From Cornus controversa (taxonomy: Eukaryota; Streptophyta; Magnoliopsida; Cornales; Cornaceae): DNA of 64,000 nucleotides. Each line of letters opens with the position of its first letter. Within the stretch, counting starts at the first letter, position 1. Location of the stretch: positions 27,444,806-27,508,805 of the forward strand of contig CM048848.1 of the NCBI GenBank assembly GCA_026545225.1. Direction: 5' to 3'. Made by a program: the position numbers and the translations under genes. The notes under the pieces were generated by a model, which saw only the letters and a program-made list of their open reading frames with translations, ran no database searches and was not told the DNA's origin. This document shows positions 1 to 11,736 of this stretch, one piece after another.

Positions 1-1
1 G

Positions 2-3000
2 TCTACTGATGGAAGTAAAGAGGCTAAGTTCAGGAAAGCTTTGGAATACACTGAATCTCCTTTATATCCTGATTGCACGAAATATACAATTATGTCAGCA
101 ACGGTTGCTTTATATAACCACAAAGCTGCTCATAATTTATCTGACACTGGATTTGATGAGCTTCTTAACATTGTTCGCGATATGCTTCCGCCAAATAACA
201 AACTTCCTAAGGGGATTCTTGCAACAAAGAAGTTATTAAAGACATTTGATTTGGGATACGAAAAAATAGATGCGTGCATCCATGATTGTTGTTTGTTTAG
301 AAAAGAAAATGAGGATATGAGTACATGCCCAAAATGTGGTGCTTCACGATGGAAAGTGAACGCACAATCTAAGAAGGTTCGAGAAGGCGTTCCAGCAAAG
401 GTGTTATGGTACTTTCCAATAATACCAAGATTTAGGAGATTATTTCGATCAATCGAAAAGGCCGAACAAGTATTGTGGCATTCGACTAATAAAAGTCGAG
501 ATAAGAAGATGCGCCATCCAGTTGATTCACTTTCATGGGATATGATAAATAAAAAGTGGCCGTCTTTTGCATCAGATCCTCGAAATTTAAGGCTTGGCCT
601 TGCGGCTGATGGGGTTAATCCATTCGGTGACCTTAGCACTAAACATAGTTGTTGGCCGGTGATTTTAGTTATTTATAATTTTGACCCTTTACTTTGCATG
701 TCTAAAGAGAATATGATGTTGACGTTGTTGATCTCCGGACCAAAGCAACCAGGGAATGACATTGATGTGTTTTTAGAGCCACTGGTGGAAGATTTGAAGG
801 AGTTGTGGGAAAAAGGTGTTCAACTCTATGACTCATTCACTAAATCCATGTTTAATTTGAAGGCGGTTTTGATGTGGACAGTTAGTGATTTACCGGCCTA
901 TTCTAATTTGTCTGGTCAGGCAACAAAGGGTAAGTGTGGTTGTCCAGTGTGTGCTAAAGACACAAATTCAGAGTATTTGCCGTGTAGTATGAAAACTGTG
1001 TTTAGGGGTAGTCGGAGATTTCTTCCACACAATCACCCATATAGAAAGAAGAAAACCTGGTTTGATGGAAAAGAAGAACTGGGGGATCCACCTAGAGTAT
1101 TATCTGGTTCAGAAATTTTTCGTCGTGTTGAGACTTTTGAAAATAATTGGGGAAAAAGTAAAAACTCCAAGAATTCCCAGCAAAAACCTCCCAAAAAGCG
1201 CAAGAATTCTGAACAAGAATCAGAAGATGATCCCTTCTGGCCATGGAAGAAAAAATCTATATTTTTTGAGTTACCATACTGGGAGGTACATAATTTGAAT
1301 TCATTGTCATGCCTTTTTTCTTCTTTGACTTTTATTATTTCTTTGAGTAGTTCACACTCACTAATACATAATCTTTTTGTTTGTTATGTTAGACATTACT
1401 TCTTCGTCACAATTTGGATGTAATGCATATTGAAAAAAATGTTTGTGAGAGCATTGTCGGCACTTTATTGAATATGAAGGGAAAAATCAAAGGACGGACT
1501 CAAGTCTCGTATGGATTTGGAGTCGATGGGAATCAGGGCCGAATTGCACCCAAAGGAGAGGGGAAAAAACATTATTTGCCACCAGCACCCCATACATTAT
1601 CAAAGCAAGAGAAGGGTCGATTTTGTAAAAGGTTAAAACAATTGAAGTTACCTGATGGTTATAGTTCGAATATTGGAAAACGAGTGTCATTGGATGAATG
1701 TAAGATTAGTGGCCTAAAATCCCATGATTGTCATGTTCTTATGCAACAATTGCTTCCTGTAGCTTTACGTGGACTACTACCAAAGGGTCCGAGAAATGCT
1801 ATATTTCGCTTATGCGCGTATTTCAATGAAATATGCCAAAGGGTGATTGATAGGAACCAATTGGAAAAACTTGAAAAGGAAATTGTCGAAACTTTATGCA
1901 TGTTTGAACGATTTTTCCACCGTCTTTCTTCGATATTATGGTACACGTTACCATTCATATTGCACGAGAAGCTCGTTTATGTGGACCAGTACAATTTCGT
2001 TGGATGTACCCATTTGAAAGGTAATTAATTTATATTTTTTCTTTTATTATATGTATTGCAAATATGATTTAATTTATATATATAATATTATCTCGTCGTT
2101 CTCAGGATGATGAAAGTTTATAAAGGATATGTTAGGAATCGATCAAGGCCGGAAGGGTGTATAGCAGAAAATTATTTGGTCAAAGAGTGCATTCAGTTTT
2201 GTAGTGAGCACATTGAGAAAGCAGCTAAAATAGGTGTTCGTCCTTCTCGAAATGAAGCTATTGAAGGTGAAAGCATAGAAGGAGGACGCCATATAAATAA
2301 GAGAATTTTAAAAACCATTCCTGCTGACATGTTAGCCATTGCTCACCGTTATGTATTATTCAACAATGACGAGGTCGCACCATACATAGAGTAAGGTGTT
2401 ACTAATATTTTGGTTTATTTGTAATAATTAATTAAAACCATGCATAACAATACTATTTTATATGTTAGAAAGCATTTGGATAAACTCAAGAATATTGACA
2501 ATCGATTAGCAAGGAATGAAAATGCCATACAAAAGACACATATGGAGACCTTCAGTTCTTGGTTCAAAACAGAGATTTTTGCAAGTTGCGACGTGTCAAG
2601 TAGGTTAAGGTTTCTTGCACGTGGGCCTAGGGCAGAAGTAACTTCTTATTCTGGTTATGTTGTGAATGGTCAAAGATTTCACACCAAGGATATCGAGAGA
2701 AGCACGCAAAACAGTGGTGTTTCCATTGAAGCTGAAACTATATGCCGATCTAGTGTAAGAGACACAAATCAAGTCATTCAGAAAATATCTTATTATGGCG
2801 TTCTGAAAGATATAATTTTGCTGAACTACTACACATTTGAAGTGCCGTTATTTCACTGTGATTGGGCTAACATTAGAAATGGCATCAAAGTTGAGGATGG
2901 ATTTACATTGGTGAACCTTCACGAAGGTCAAAGTCAATTTGCAAGAGATCCATTTATCCTTGCGTCACAGGCTAAGCAAGTGTTTTATTCTAGGGATACT

Positions 3001-3180
3001 GAAACCTCAAGTTGGTATGTTGTACTTAAAGCGCCACCTAGAGGCTATCACGATGTGGGGACTTTTGAAGAGAATCTTAATGTGCCTTATGCTCCTTTAG
3101 ATATATCAAGACTTGACTCAAATGTTTATGACGATGATCATCCATATGTACGAGATGATTGTGAGGGCATAATAGTTTAG
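2..3180 (+). CDS. TNP2/TNPD-type CACTA transposase, 5' partial, four exons, one frameshift
   Basis: This is the enzyme that cuts and pastes CACTA elements. The frame is open from base 2. Exons by conserved protein reading and GT/AG sites: 2-1285, 1393-2020, 2106-2390, 2469-3180. Exon 1 (about 428 residues) has a CPKCGASRWK zinc-finger-like motif, the LGLAADGVNPFG block, SGPKQPGNDIDV and WTVSDLPAYSNLSG, all typical of transposase family tnp2. The first splice produces HNLDVMHIEKNV. Exons 2-3 hold a DUF4218-like region (SHDCHVLMQQLLP onward) and exon 4 a DUF4216-like region, ending at TAG 3178-3180. The frame breaks at a T run (1912-1916), where one T fewer than the family reading expects shifts the rest of exon 2; the downstream frame is otherwise open. 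The gene is therefore probably inactive unless the run is a sequencing error. A separate downstream gene starts 271 bp later. Confidence 0.9.
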
Positions 3181-3451
3181 AATTTTGGATTGTAATGATC
3201 GGTTTTATTTTTGGTTTTATGGCCCTTAATTTGTTGTAATCTGGCTTATCCATTAATAAAATATGGTTTTGATTGCCGGAGATTGTTTCATTCTTTATTA
3301 TTGCTTTTACTTTCATAGTGAGATGATGATTGACTTGCCTCCTAGTAATACTTAGCTCTCATATGAATGTGCTTGATATTTTTTGCCAACTTCATATATA
3401 TTGCAGGTTTTTGAGCTTGTACACAAATCAAGTTCTTACATTTATTTCATT

Positions 3452-6400
3452 ATGTCTGGACCTGCTGAGGTAAGCATTAATAGATTTAGTTATTGTTGTT
3501 ATTATTCCTTCCTTAATGTTTTCATCTAAGTGCCACCAATTTTTTAGTGTGATTTTAATGTTATATATTCTTATATTAATTTGCATGTACTTGAAATTAA
3601 TGAAGTCTTCCAAACGGGCTGGGAAAAGACTAGAACGGGAGCATCGAGCAATTGAGGCTGCAATAGTGCGTACACCTTCAGCCGTACGCATTTCTGATGG
3701 GGATTCAAACTCTCCACGTACACCTACCTCTCAAGTCTCTACCCGTGAGGACCAAGCAACAAGTGGTAGTAAAAAAAAGGGTAGGGGAAAGTCTAAATTG
3801 AAGGGTATTGTTCCGTTAGAAGACAAGAGGCCTCATGTGGATATTGATGACGTGGGGCGGGCAATTGGCGACAATAGGAAGAAATACAATTCATCCATTC
3901 CAATATTAGCACGTGAGATGGTTCCTGTAACTATTGAAAAATGGGACAAAGTGCCAGAAAATATGCTTAAAGACGTATGGGAGGCTGTAAAGGTATATTT
4001 CTTTCTTGTTACTAAGTAATGGAATGAACAGCCCATTTAAAAGAGTAGAAACTAGCCAAGAAAAGACTACTTTCTGCTCATTAAACTAAGAAGAAACTTG
4101 CCCAAAACCGCCTTAGAGAATAGTAGTTTTTGCTAGCAAAACCTCAACCAGAAAAGAATAGTCTCTGCAGCAGAAAGCTACCCCAAAAAAGATCAATTTC
4201 TGCTCAATGAAACTAAGCAAACACCTACCCAGAAAAGACTAAAAACCTACCCCAAAAAATAGTTATTTTTGCTCATTGAAACTGAGTAGAAACCTACCTT
4301 AGAAAAGAGCATTATATTCTTAATGCAATAACTGCGCAAAACTTGCTTGTTTAAATAGTCAAAACGTTATGGTTGTTTCTTTTAATTTTGTCATTTCATT
4401 GCAGTTGCGGTATGATGTTTCCGATAATGGATACTTTCTCGCATGTCAGAAGATGGGAGCTACATGGCGTACCCATAAATCAAAAGTAACAAACAAGCTG
4501 CTAGAGGTGGGAAATAATCCACGAATAATAGAACTCATGAAGCCCCCTAATGTGCCCACATTGGAGGAGTGGAAAAGATTTGATACGCAACGTTTATCAG
4601 AAGAGCATGTTGTGAGTGTATATATTTCAAATTAAATGTCATTTTTACCTGTTTCATTTTTTTGTATGACGTATATAAATTAACTACACTGCTATATTTA
4701 TAGGTGGAGAGAAAGAAGAAGCAAGATTTGCAAGCTAAAAATAAAACCCCACACACAATGAGTCGAAAAGGCTATGTTGAGACGGCAGATGAGATGGTAA
4801 TGTTTTATGTACCCTTAGTACAATGGGTGTAATACCCCATAATTTTTAGCTCATTTAATTTTAATTGAAGGAAAGGATCTCTAGAGAGTGTTAGAGGCCT
4901 AGATGCAGCTGCAACTTTTCTCTTCCTGTCCAAAAAAGGTGTCTATAAATTATATTCTCAATTAAGTACCAAAAAGTAGTTTTTAAGTTTGGTCCAGAGC
5001 AGCATATTCGAAGATGATGCCATGGTAAAAGCTTAGGCTAGCAAAGGTGAGGACAAGGGTTCAAGTACAAGAACGACCATTTTTTGGAAATAATATCACA
5101 ACAACAACCATCAGCCTCACTATCACTAATCACTATTGTCACATGAAAGTTAACAGCAGTAGCGATTACTGAAAGTTTATCTTCCTTTGCTTTGGTGTTT
5201 TGAATTTTGCATGTTACTAATTCTTTGGGTGCTACTTCAATTAAATTGAATTATGGAGTGAATGCTATGGTAATACTGTCCTCTCAATTGCGCGCATTAT
5301 GCAAGAGATAGCTTCTCATGATTGTTGAACATAAGATCAGTCTCATGAAATGGACATTAATATGATCCAGCAACCTGTCATTTTCTCCTTAATTACTCTA
5401 CCTTTTCCACAATATTAATGTTGTCTCAAAGTTATTGGGTTGCCTGTTCCAATATTTTTTCTCATATATATATATATATATAAGTGCTAAATTTTCATTA
5501 TGATATAGAACTAGATTTGAAGATTTGTAAGGGACTACTAGATAGTATAGTTTTGTTATTATTTATGCTTACGAACTTGAAATTTTGATAATGCTAGACA
5601 CCTTACGGTAGCTTGATTACTTTTAATATTCTCAAAATTTATAACTATTGACTGGGCTCATGTATAGTAAGTTGCATACTATTAGTTTCTCAGTTATGCT
5701 AATGAGGAGAAAAATGTCAGCAAAACTATTGATTAAGTATGCACTTTTTGCTTTTCTTTTTTGGTTTCATTGATTAAGTATTCTCTTTTAATTCTTTTAT
5801 GTTCTTATGTAGAAAAAAAATTCAGACACGCCCGATTCCATTTCAAGAGTTGACGTGTGGATTAAAGCGCATACAAGAAAGGATGGAACTTTTATAAATG
5901 AAACGGTCCAAAAGGCAGTGGTAACAAATAATCACATTTGTAGTTTTAGTAGTTGATCATTTATATATAGTTATAATACTAATAAATCTATTTTATATAT
6001 ATTGTTGTTTCAGGAACAAATGCAAGAATATACCCAGACCACTCAGACTTCTGGAATTCATGATGATGCACTGACGCATGTAATAGGTCCTGAACATCGA
6101 GGAAGAGTGAGAGCGCTTGGGTTTGGGGTAACCCTGCGCAAATTGAATGCCCAGAATGATGCTTCCCGAAAATATGAGAGGACAATTGATGAATTGCAAC
6201 GAAAATTACAAATGCAAGGGCAAAGGCAAGAACAAGTGAATCAGCAAATGCAAGAGAACATGCAAAGGCACGAAAAAATGCTACAACAAATGGAACTGCT
6301 TCAATCTACTTGGGTAAGTAATCTCTCTTTAAATTTGATACAATCTCTCTCTCTCTCTCTCATTACAATGCTATTGGTTAATTAAGAAAGCATTATTTAC

Positions 6401-6745
6401 TGTTTTCTTATTTTTTACTATCTTTTTTCTTTTTTGGTATTGTGGTAGGCACAAAATGCTCCATCTCAAGTCTCACCTACGGAAAATGTTGTCGGATCCA
6501 TTTGTCAGTTATTGCATTATAATGGGACAGGTTTAGTTGTCGCTAAGGGTGATGTTGAGTCAACGGATCCTAATGCTCTCATTGGTTCTGCGCCTCTTGG
6601 TTTCGAATGTTGGAAAGTGTGGATCAATGAAGTCAATGAAGAAAATGTGCCCTTGTATAGGGCTCAGTCTCCATTCTGTGTTTTGAAAGATGTTATTGGA
6701 CTTACAATTGCGTGGCCTATCAAGTTCATCAAAATCTGTAACTAG
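3452..6745 (+). CDS. TNPA-like CACTA accessory protein (Transposase_24 / Ptta-En/Spm), seven exons, intact
   Basis: This is the second CACTA gene; family members are thought to bind subterminal repeats and assist transposition. Exons inferred from GT/AG sites and family reading: 3452-3469, 3606-3992, 4405-4611, 4704-4796, 5813-5920, 6014-6313, 6449-6745. Every exon length is a multiple of three, giving 469 residues with no internal stop. The N-terminus is basic and low-complexity. The middle reads as Transposase_24 (VPENMLKDVWEAVK, GATWRTHKSKV, RVDVWIKAHTRKDGTF). Exon 6 ends in a Gln/Met-rich predicted coiled coil (LQRKLQMQGQRQEQV). The last exon matches the C-terminal domain common in this family, ending TIAWPIKFIKIC. 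The first acceptor (3604-3605) has a poor pyrimidine tract and is the least certain junction. Unlike the transposase upstream, this gene shows no lesion. Confidence 0.85.
4022..4310 (+). repeat. Degenerate tandem repeats inside the second TNPA intron
   Basis: The intron 3993-4404 contains about six diverged copies of a roughly 45-bp unit with the theme CTACCCCAGAAAAGACTA followed by TTTCTGCTCATTGAAACTAA. Nothing coding is seen. Role unknown. Confidence 0.6.
4797..5812 (+). other. Long fourth TNPA intron, no recognisable insert
   Basis: A 1016-bp AT-rich intron with a (TA)n run near 5465-5482. A TGTAATACCCCAT string at about 4829 resembles the start of some plant LTRs, but I found neither a matching end nor a target duplication, so no element is called. 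Confidence 0.5.
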
Positions 6746-7840
6746 CCGAATGTAGATTTTTTCCTTTCCATTTTCTTTGCAAAAAGAGAGCATAAGTAAA
6801 ATAATTAACCCCTTTCACATTTTTTTCCCAACACTTTCATGTTCTCTTCACTTGTATAAGGCTAGGGTTTGGAAAACACAATACTCTATTTCTACACACA
6901 CAAGTATATCTGCTCTTCTTTCTATTTTCTTCTTCAAATTTGTATGGTTTTGACACATAATGTGATTTTTGTTTCCATGATGTCTTTGATTTTTTTTTTT
7001 TCACCTCAAGAAAGTAGCAGAATTTGGAAACTCAAACCTTTGAGAGATATGTTTTACCTGGTAGATAGTTGGTTCTGATATGCTAACTCTCTGATTGTTT
7101 GCACTAGGTTGATGCTGCCAGTGAAACACATAATCATAATTTTATGTAGCTTAATGGATAAACGTTGTGTTCATCTATAAAAGAAATACCATAAAAGCAT
7201 AACTGGGTTTTTCCTAGTAGACAATTGGTTCAGAGATGCTAACTCTTTGATTGTCTGCACTACGTTGATGCTGCCAATGAAACACAATCACAATTTTATG
7301 TATCATAATGCATAAACATTGTGTTCATATATAAAATAAATACATGGACACACGTACCAAAAAATATAACTTGTTCAGAATCTCCATTGACATATTTGTA
7401 CATATACATATATATGAATGAGAAGGGGAGAAGAGGTACCTTCCAGGTATTCTGTTTTGACCTCCCAGCAATTTGCATCTATAGATGACTACATATACAA
7501 ACAACACTTCTTTTATTCTTTTATGTTCTTGTTCTTATTATTTTTTTTTTATTGTCCTCCTCTCTTTGTCTTCTTCTATTTCTTGCTTTTTTTTTGTGCC
7601 CTGTTTGTTTTTATGTTTCTTAAATGATATGATTGGTGGATTTATTTTTTCTTGAATGATATGATTGGTGGATTCCAGTCTATTTTATTTAGCCTTGTAT
7701 CAAGGCTCTCAAAAAATTAAGAAGTTATTATCATCCAAAAAACACCTAATATTTGTGTTGTCTTCAATTTTTATTTTCTCATCTGTTGTTATTTTTATGG
7801 AACCGGAAAGTGCTGACTTGGCTATCATGATAATGATCAG
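6746..7840 (+). other. Noncoding CACTA interior between TNPA and first captured exon
   Basis: AT- and pyrimidine-rich DNA without a supported gene. It includes a direct duplication (7052-7345) and a T-rich tract around 7500-7620. It may include intron sequence captured with the following exon, but nothing in it is recognisable. Confidence 0.5.
7052..7345 (+). repeat. Direct duplication, about 135 bp, two diverged copies
   Basis: Copy A (about 7052-7190) and copy B (about 7209-7345) share long stretches such as GATGCTAACTCT/ATGCTAACTCT and GTTGATGCTGCCA followed by GTGAAACACA or ATGAAACACA, then CAATTTTATGTA. Divergence is roughly 15 percent by eye. No coding function seen. Confidence 0.75.
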
Positions 7841-7891
7841 GTAATGAAATTTGATGATCTGAAGGAACTTGGTAGCGAGTCAGCTGTTAAG
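7841..7891 (+). pseudogene. Captured single exon of an Obg-like ATPase (OLA1/YchF1) gene
   Basis: A 51-bp stretch flanked by AG on the left and GTATG on the right translates in one open frame to 17 residues, VMKFDDLKELGSESAVK. This matches, from memory, the conserved segment just before the GKYRQEGK region near the C-terminus of eukaryotic OLA1/YchF, a cytosolic TGS-domain ATPase. The neighbouring exons are not present: upstream DNA is noncoding and the downstream intron-like DNA is interrupted by a LINE fragment. It lies inside the CACTA element in the same orientation as the transposase. I read it as a transduplicated host exon. The match is short, so a chance resemblance is not fully excluded, although intact splice borders support it. 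Confidence 0.72.
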
Positions 7892-8069
7892 GTATGATTT
7901 TATTTGATATGTCAATAAATGGTGATTATCAAGTAGGTTTGACCTTTTGAGATATAGTGGTTCTTTAGAATAGCCATTGGAGCTCCACTTCTTAAATTCA
8001 AATGAGGAAATTATAGTCTCTTTTATATATATATATATAGATATATATATAGTCTCTTTTATACTTTGA

Positions 8070-8885
8070 GATCTTAGACCTCATTTGATGCATAAAACTT
8101 CCTTGAACTTCAGACCTCCAAGCATTCTCCATTGTTGCATGGCAATCCTCATCTTCAAGCCATCTCGCATCAAACCTGAATGATTTTCCCATCTTCTGAA
8201 CATTGCCATCAGTATCTAAAACAAGAGCCATATGGTCAGATCCAACCACTTGAACATGCTGGAGAATTGCCTTAGGGTAATTCAATAACCAAACCTCATC
8301 ACATAATACCCTATCCAATCTTTCTTGGATATTTCCTACCTTTTCTCTCTGATTATTCCAAGTGAATGGATAACCTCTAAACCCCATCTCCAATTACTTA
8401 CAATCATTTATAAATTGATTGAAAGCTCTCAACGTCCACACAAGTCTACTTCTGCCTCCAACCTTCTCATCACCAGTTCTCATATCATTGAAGTCACCAA
8501 TGATTACATTATTTTGCATATTCTGAAACATCTCACATTTCAATCCTTCCCACTAAGATTTTTGAATGGAGTCATTAGAGGAAGCATACACTCTATAGAA
8601 AGACCAACTCCTATTCCTTTGAGATTCATTAACTTTCACCGAAATATAGAAAGAATCAAATGCTACAACCTCCAAATATATCGACTCAACCCACATGATA
8701 GCCAAACCACCTGCCAACCCAACTGTATCAACATAAAATTTCTTTTCAAAACCCAGCGACCTTCGAATTTTTTCCATGGTCTCTTCCTGATTTTTTGACT
8801 CCATCAAAAAGAGAACATGAGGGGAGTAGGCTTTAACAAGCCTTTTCAATTGATTCGGACCCCACCCCATTAGCCTCATCATCGT
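8070..8885 (-). pseudogene. L1-type LINE fragment, endonuclease domain, broken
   Basis: On the minus strand, from about 8885 leftward, the reading gives an apurinic-endonuclease-like segment with YSPHVLFLMESK and GLAGGLAIMW, then a frame break near 8553. It resumes with IIGDFND and GFRGYPFTWNNQ, then NIQERLDRVLC and SDHMALVLD. This is the usual order of motifs in plant L1 ORF2 endonucleases. The reverse transcriptase that should follow is absent: the fragment ends in an (AT)n stretch near 8020-8055. The 5' part of ORF2 and ORF1 are also missing. It sits next to the captured OLA1 exon, apparently in its intron. No target duplication was found. Confidence 0.82.
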
Positions 8886-8899
8886 TTAAACAATGTGAT

Positions 8900-11700
8900 C
8901 TACTATGCACCGTGCTCTGGAGAAAGCAACAATATGATATATGGTGCTACAATATGATCAATGAGCATCAAATGTGAAGATAAATTGCCTTAAAAACCAT
9001 ATCAGACTGCACACTTAAATCCCACTCACTACCCCCTCTCCCAAAAAAAAAAAAAACACTAGTGCGAGGAGAAAGCAGAACACTCTATCAGATATAGCAA
9101 ACACTATTCTCTCTCTCTCTCTCTTACTTAAAGGAGGGAGGGGGGAAATCCAAAATCTATCCATACACAAATAGTTCAAACTTCCATATAAAATTTATAG
9201 CCTGCAGATAAATTTGCTGCTCGGATTCAATTTAAAAAATGATATTACCATATATTAACAAAAACAATTTTCCCTCAACCCAAAAGGCAAAATTCATTAG
9301 TAAAAGGCTATTTTGCTATTAGGGAAGTCAAAGTTCAACATTAGAAGTTTATTTCCCTATAAGTAAAGAGGTCGCATAACGTAAGTGCAAAGCATTCTTT
9401 TAGATCAAGCCAAAAGATGGTCACATTACCCATAATTAGTAGAATGAAAAGAAAGTTTCTCTCTATTGGGATATGGAAGTAGATGCTGATGAACTATTAG
9501 ACAACTTTATCATCACTAAGTTATAGAAATGCATAACACTCCACTGGACATCTTTTAGGGTATTTACATATTTCCCTTTCAACTAAAGAAATATTATTTT
9601 ATTCAACAGTCTCTAGAATATTAAAAATCTACACATCTTGGAAAGCATCCCTATGGTTTTATAGTTCTAGCACCACCACTTAATTTTAGCACCACCAACT
9701 TTAGGATAAATTTTAGTCATTCCACAGATGTAATCGTTTCACAGAAGTTGTGGGCTGTAAGACAAACCAAGCTACTTGAACATGCTCAGGATCTACTTGT
9801 GGGCTTGGTGAACGGCTGTCGAGATTATTATATATAATAAGTAAACGAGCTAAAAGCTCAATCTCCATTAAAAGCTTGTTATAGTTTACGGAGCTTGAAC
9901 AATCAATACTCCAAGTGGCTCAGCTCATCTACAGCCTTGGAAATCTGATACCAATATAGAAATAATATATAAATAAGAACTAATTTTGCTCAGAAAATAG
10001 ATACCACTTTCTGAAACAAGTGTGAATGCCAAGAGATTATAGAATGAATTGCCAAAACTGGAAATGTAACATTACCAGCCCAAGCTCTATTTCCAAGAAC
10101 AACTTCAGTTCTGCATTATGTGTCTTATTAGAAACATCCCTCAACTGCCCAACCTAAATTTAAAAATAATTACCATTAGCTTTTCTAGTGCATGTATTGT
10201 GAGCTCTACAGGAACCACTAGACAAAATTTATCAATATGAGAGAGCCATTCCAAGTAGTATAAAACCAATCCCTTTACAAAAAAGGTGGGCTGTCTGCAC
10301 TCAATTATGTCAAAATTTGAGGCAGTTTTAGCAGGGCTCATGATGAAAAAACTGAAGCAGGATGGTAAAACTAAGACACAAGCCAAAAGAAAAGAGTAAC
10401 TAATAAAAACATCAAGAAAGAACCAGTCCTAGATCCCTCAACATAACCAACAAGGTCATATCAACAGTATATAATATACTCATACATGATTAAATTGATC
10501 GATGCAGGTTAAAGAATTCACTGTGGTCCAATTAAAATGTGCAAGAACCAGAAACTTTTCATAGTGATGCCTTCTAGAAACTATAGTTCAATTATATCAG
10601 AAGAGTTTACTCCTTTTGAAGGGCGTCAATAATCCCCATACCTTTCAAAAATAAAAAAATAAAAAAATTATTTGGAGCCAACATATTTTGTTGCTAAAAA
10701 CATTCACCTTGGTAAGAGAATTAATACTACACCATATAAATTTTTTATTGAAAAAGAATCAACATAGGTTTATTGTACAAATAATCTACACATAATATAA
10801 TACATGGATGAATAAAAAAGTAGTATTTTTAATCGCATAAGCATCAACGGCGTAAACCTTGCATAAAATATTCCAAGGCATTGGCCTCATTGATGGCATG
10901 GTTGCTGAAAGTGCGTGTTTTGATTTTGTTTTAGTATGCTTCTAAAACATGCCTTGTGATGAATCTGCTTCATATATTCTGATTTTCTGCTATATGTGTG
11001 TTGAAAGTTTCATGTTATTGCTCCAGATATGCTTAATCAGTTAAACAGTACCACCAAAAAAAATTGAGGAACTTGTTCTCAAAACTTTTGAGCAACTTAG
11101 TAGTGATATATCAACTCAAAGTTTATTTTGCTATCATGACTCTCCACATTTTTCATGTTGCTTAGTAAGATAGTCAGAACTGGCTCTAATGCTTAACCAC
11201 CTTAAAAAGCACCTTAAGCCTTTACCATATATGTTGCCCATTGAAATAGATGAAGCAGCATACTTCCTCTTAAATACATCAAGTGGAATCTTCCAGGGGG
11301 ACAAGAGGGACGAAATATATCCATTCATAAATACCACATACATATATGACTTGACAAAATGCTCTGTAAATCTAGGATGGCCTAAACCAATACAAGCCTT
11401 CTACAATAGTACTCTAAAAACAAATTCTTCTCAACCCATAAAGAGGCTATTTATGCTCAGTTATATGCTGCTTTCCTTCCAAATCTGTAGGAATCATAAT
11501 GCATATGCTTCAAATAATCCACATCCTACACAGCGACCCCTTTGTCAACTCAAATCTGTGCCATAGACAAATTCCCAATTATAACTAAATTGCTCCTTTT
11601 CCACCAATCACAGCTCTTATGAAGAACAAACAGATGGCAACCGTGGTCTTCCGGCTAAATGAACCAACACGCAAAGATAATTAACTTCTGATGTGCCTTA
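8900..11700 (+). other. AT-rich noncoding stretch of the CACTA cargo, no gene recognised
   Basis: About 2.8 kb without a supported coding region. It has a (CT)n run near 9110-9123 and short A runs. A stretch at about 9775-9925 contains degenerate GAGCTT/GGCTCAGCTCA phrases resembling, in reverse orientation, the segment at 63765-63935, so a small dispersed repeat may lie here. It adjoins the stop codon of the minus-strand captured gene and could include its 3' flank. Confidence 0.45.
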
Positions 11701-11736
11701 CGAGGAAAATGACATAAAACAACAATGTGATGTACT

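Noticed and set aside
130-639. 169-residue minus-strand frame
   Set aside because: It is antisense shadow of the TNP2 first exon, which reads as a known family.
4829-5812. LTR insertion in a TNPA intron
   Set aside because: A TGTAATACCCC start-like string is present, but no matching end or target duplication was found.
11189-11566. 125-residue plus-strand frame
   Set aside because: No domain is recognised, the composition is typical of AT-rich noncoding DNA, and there is no splice or promoter support.
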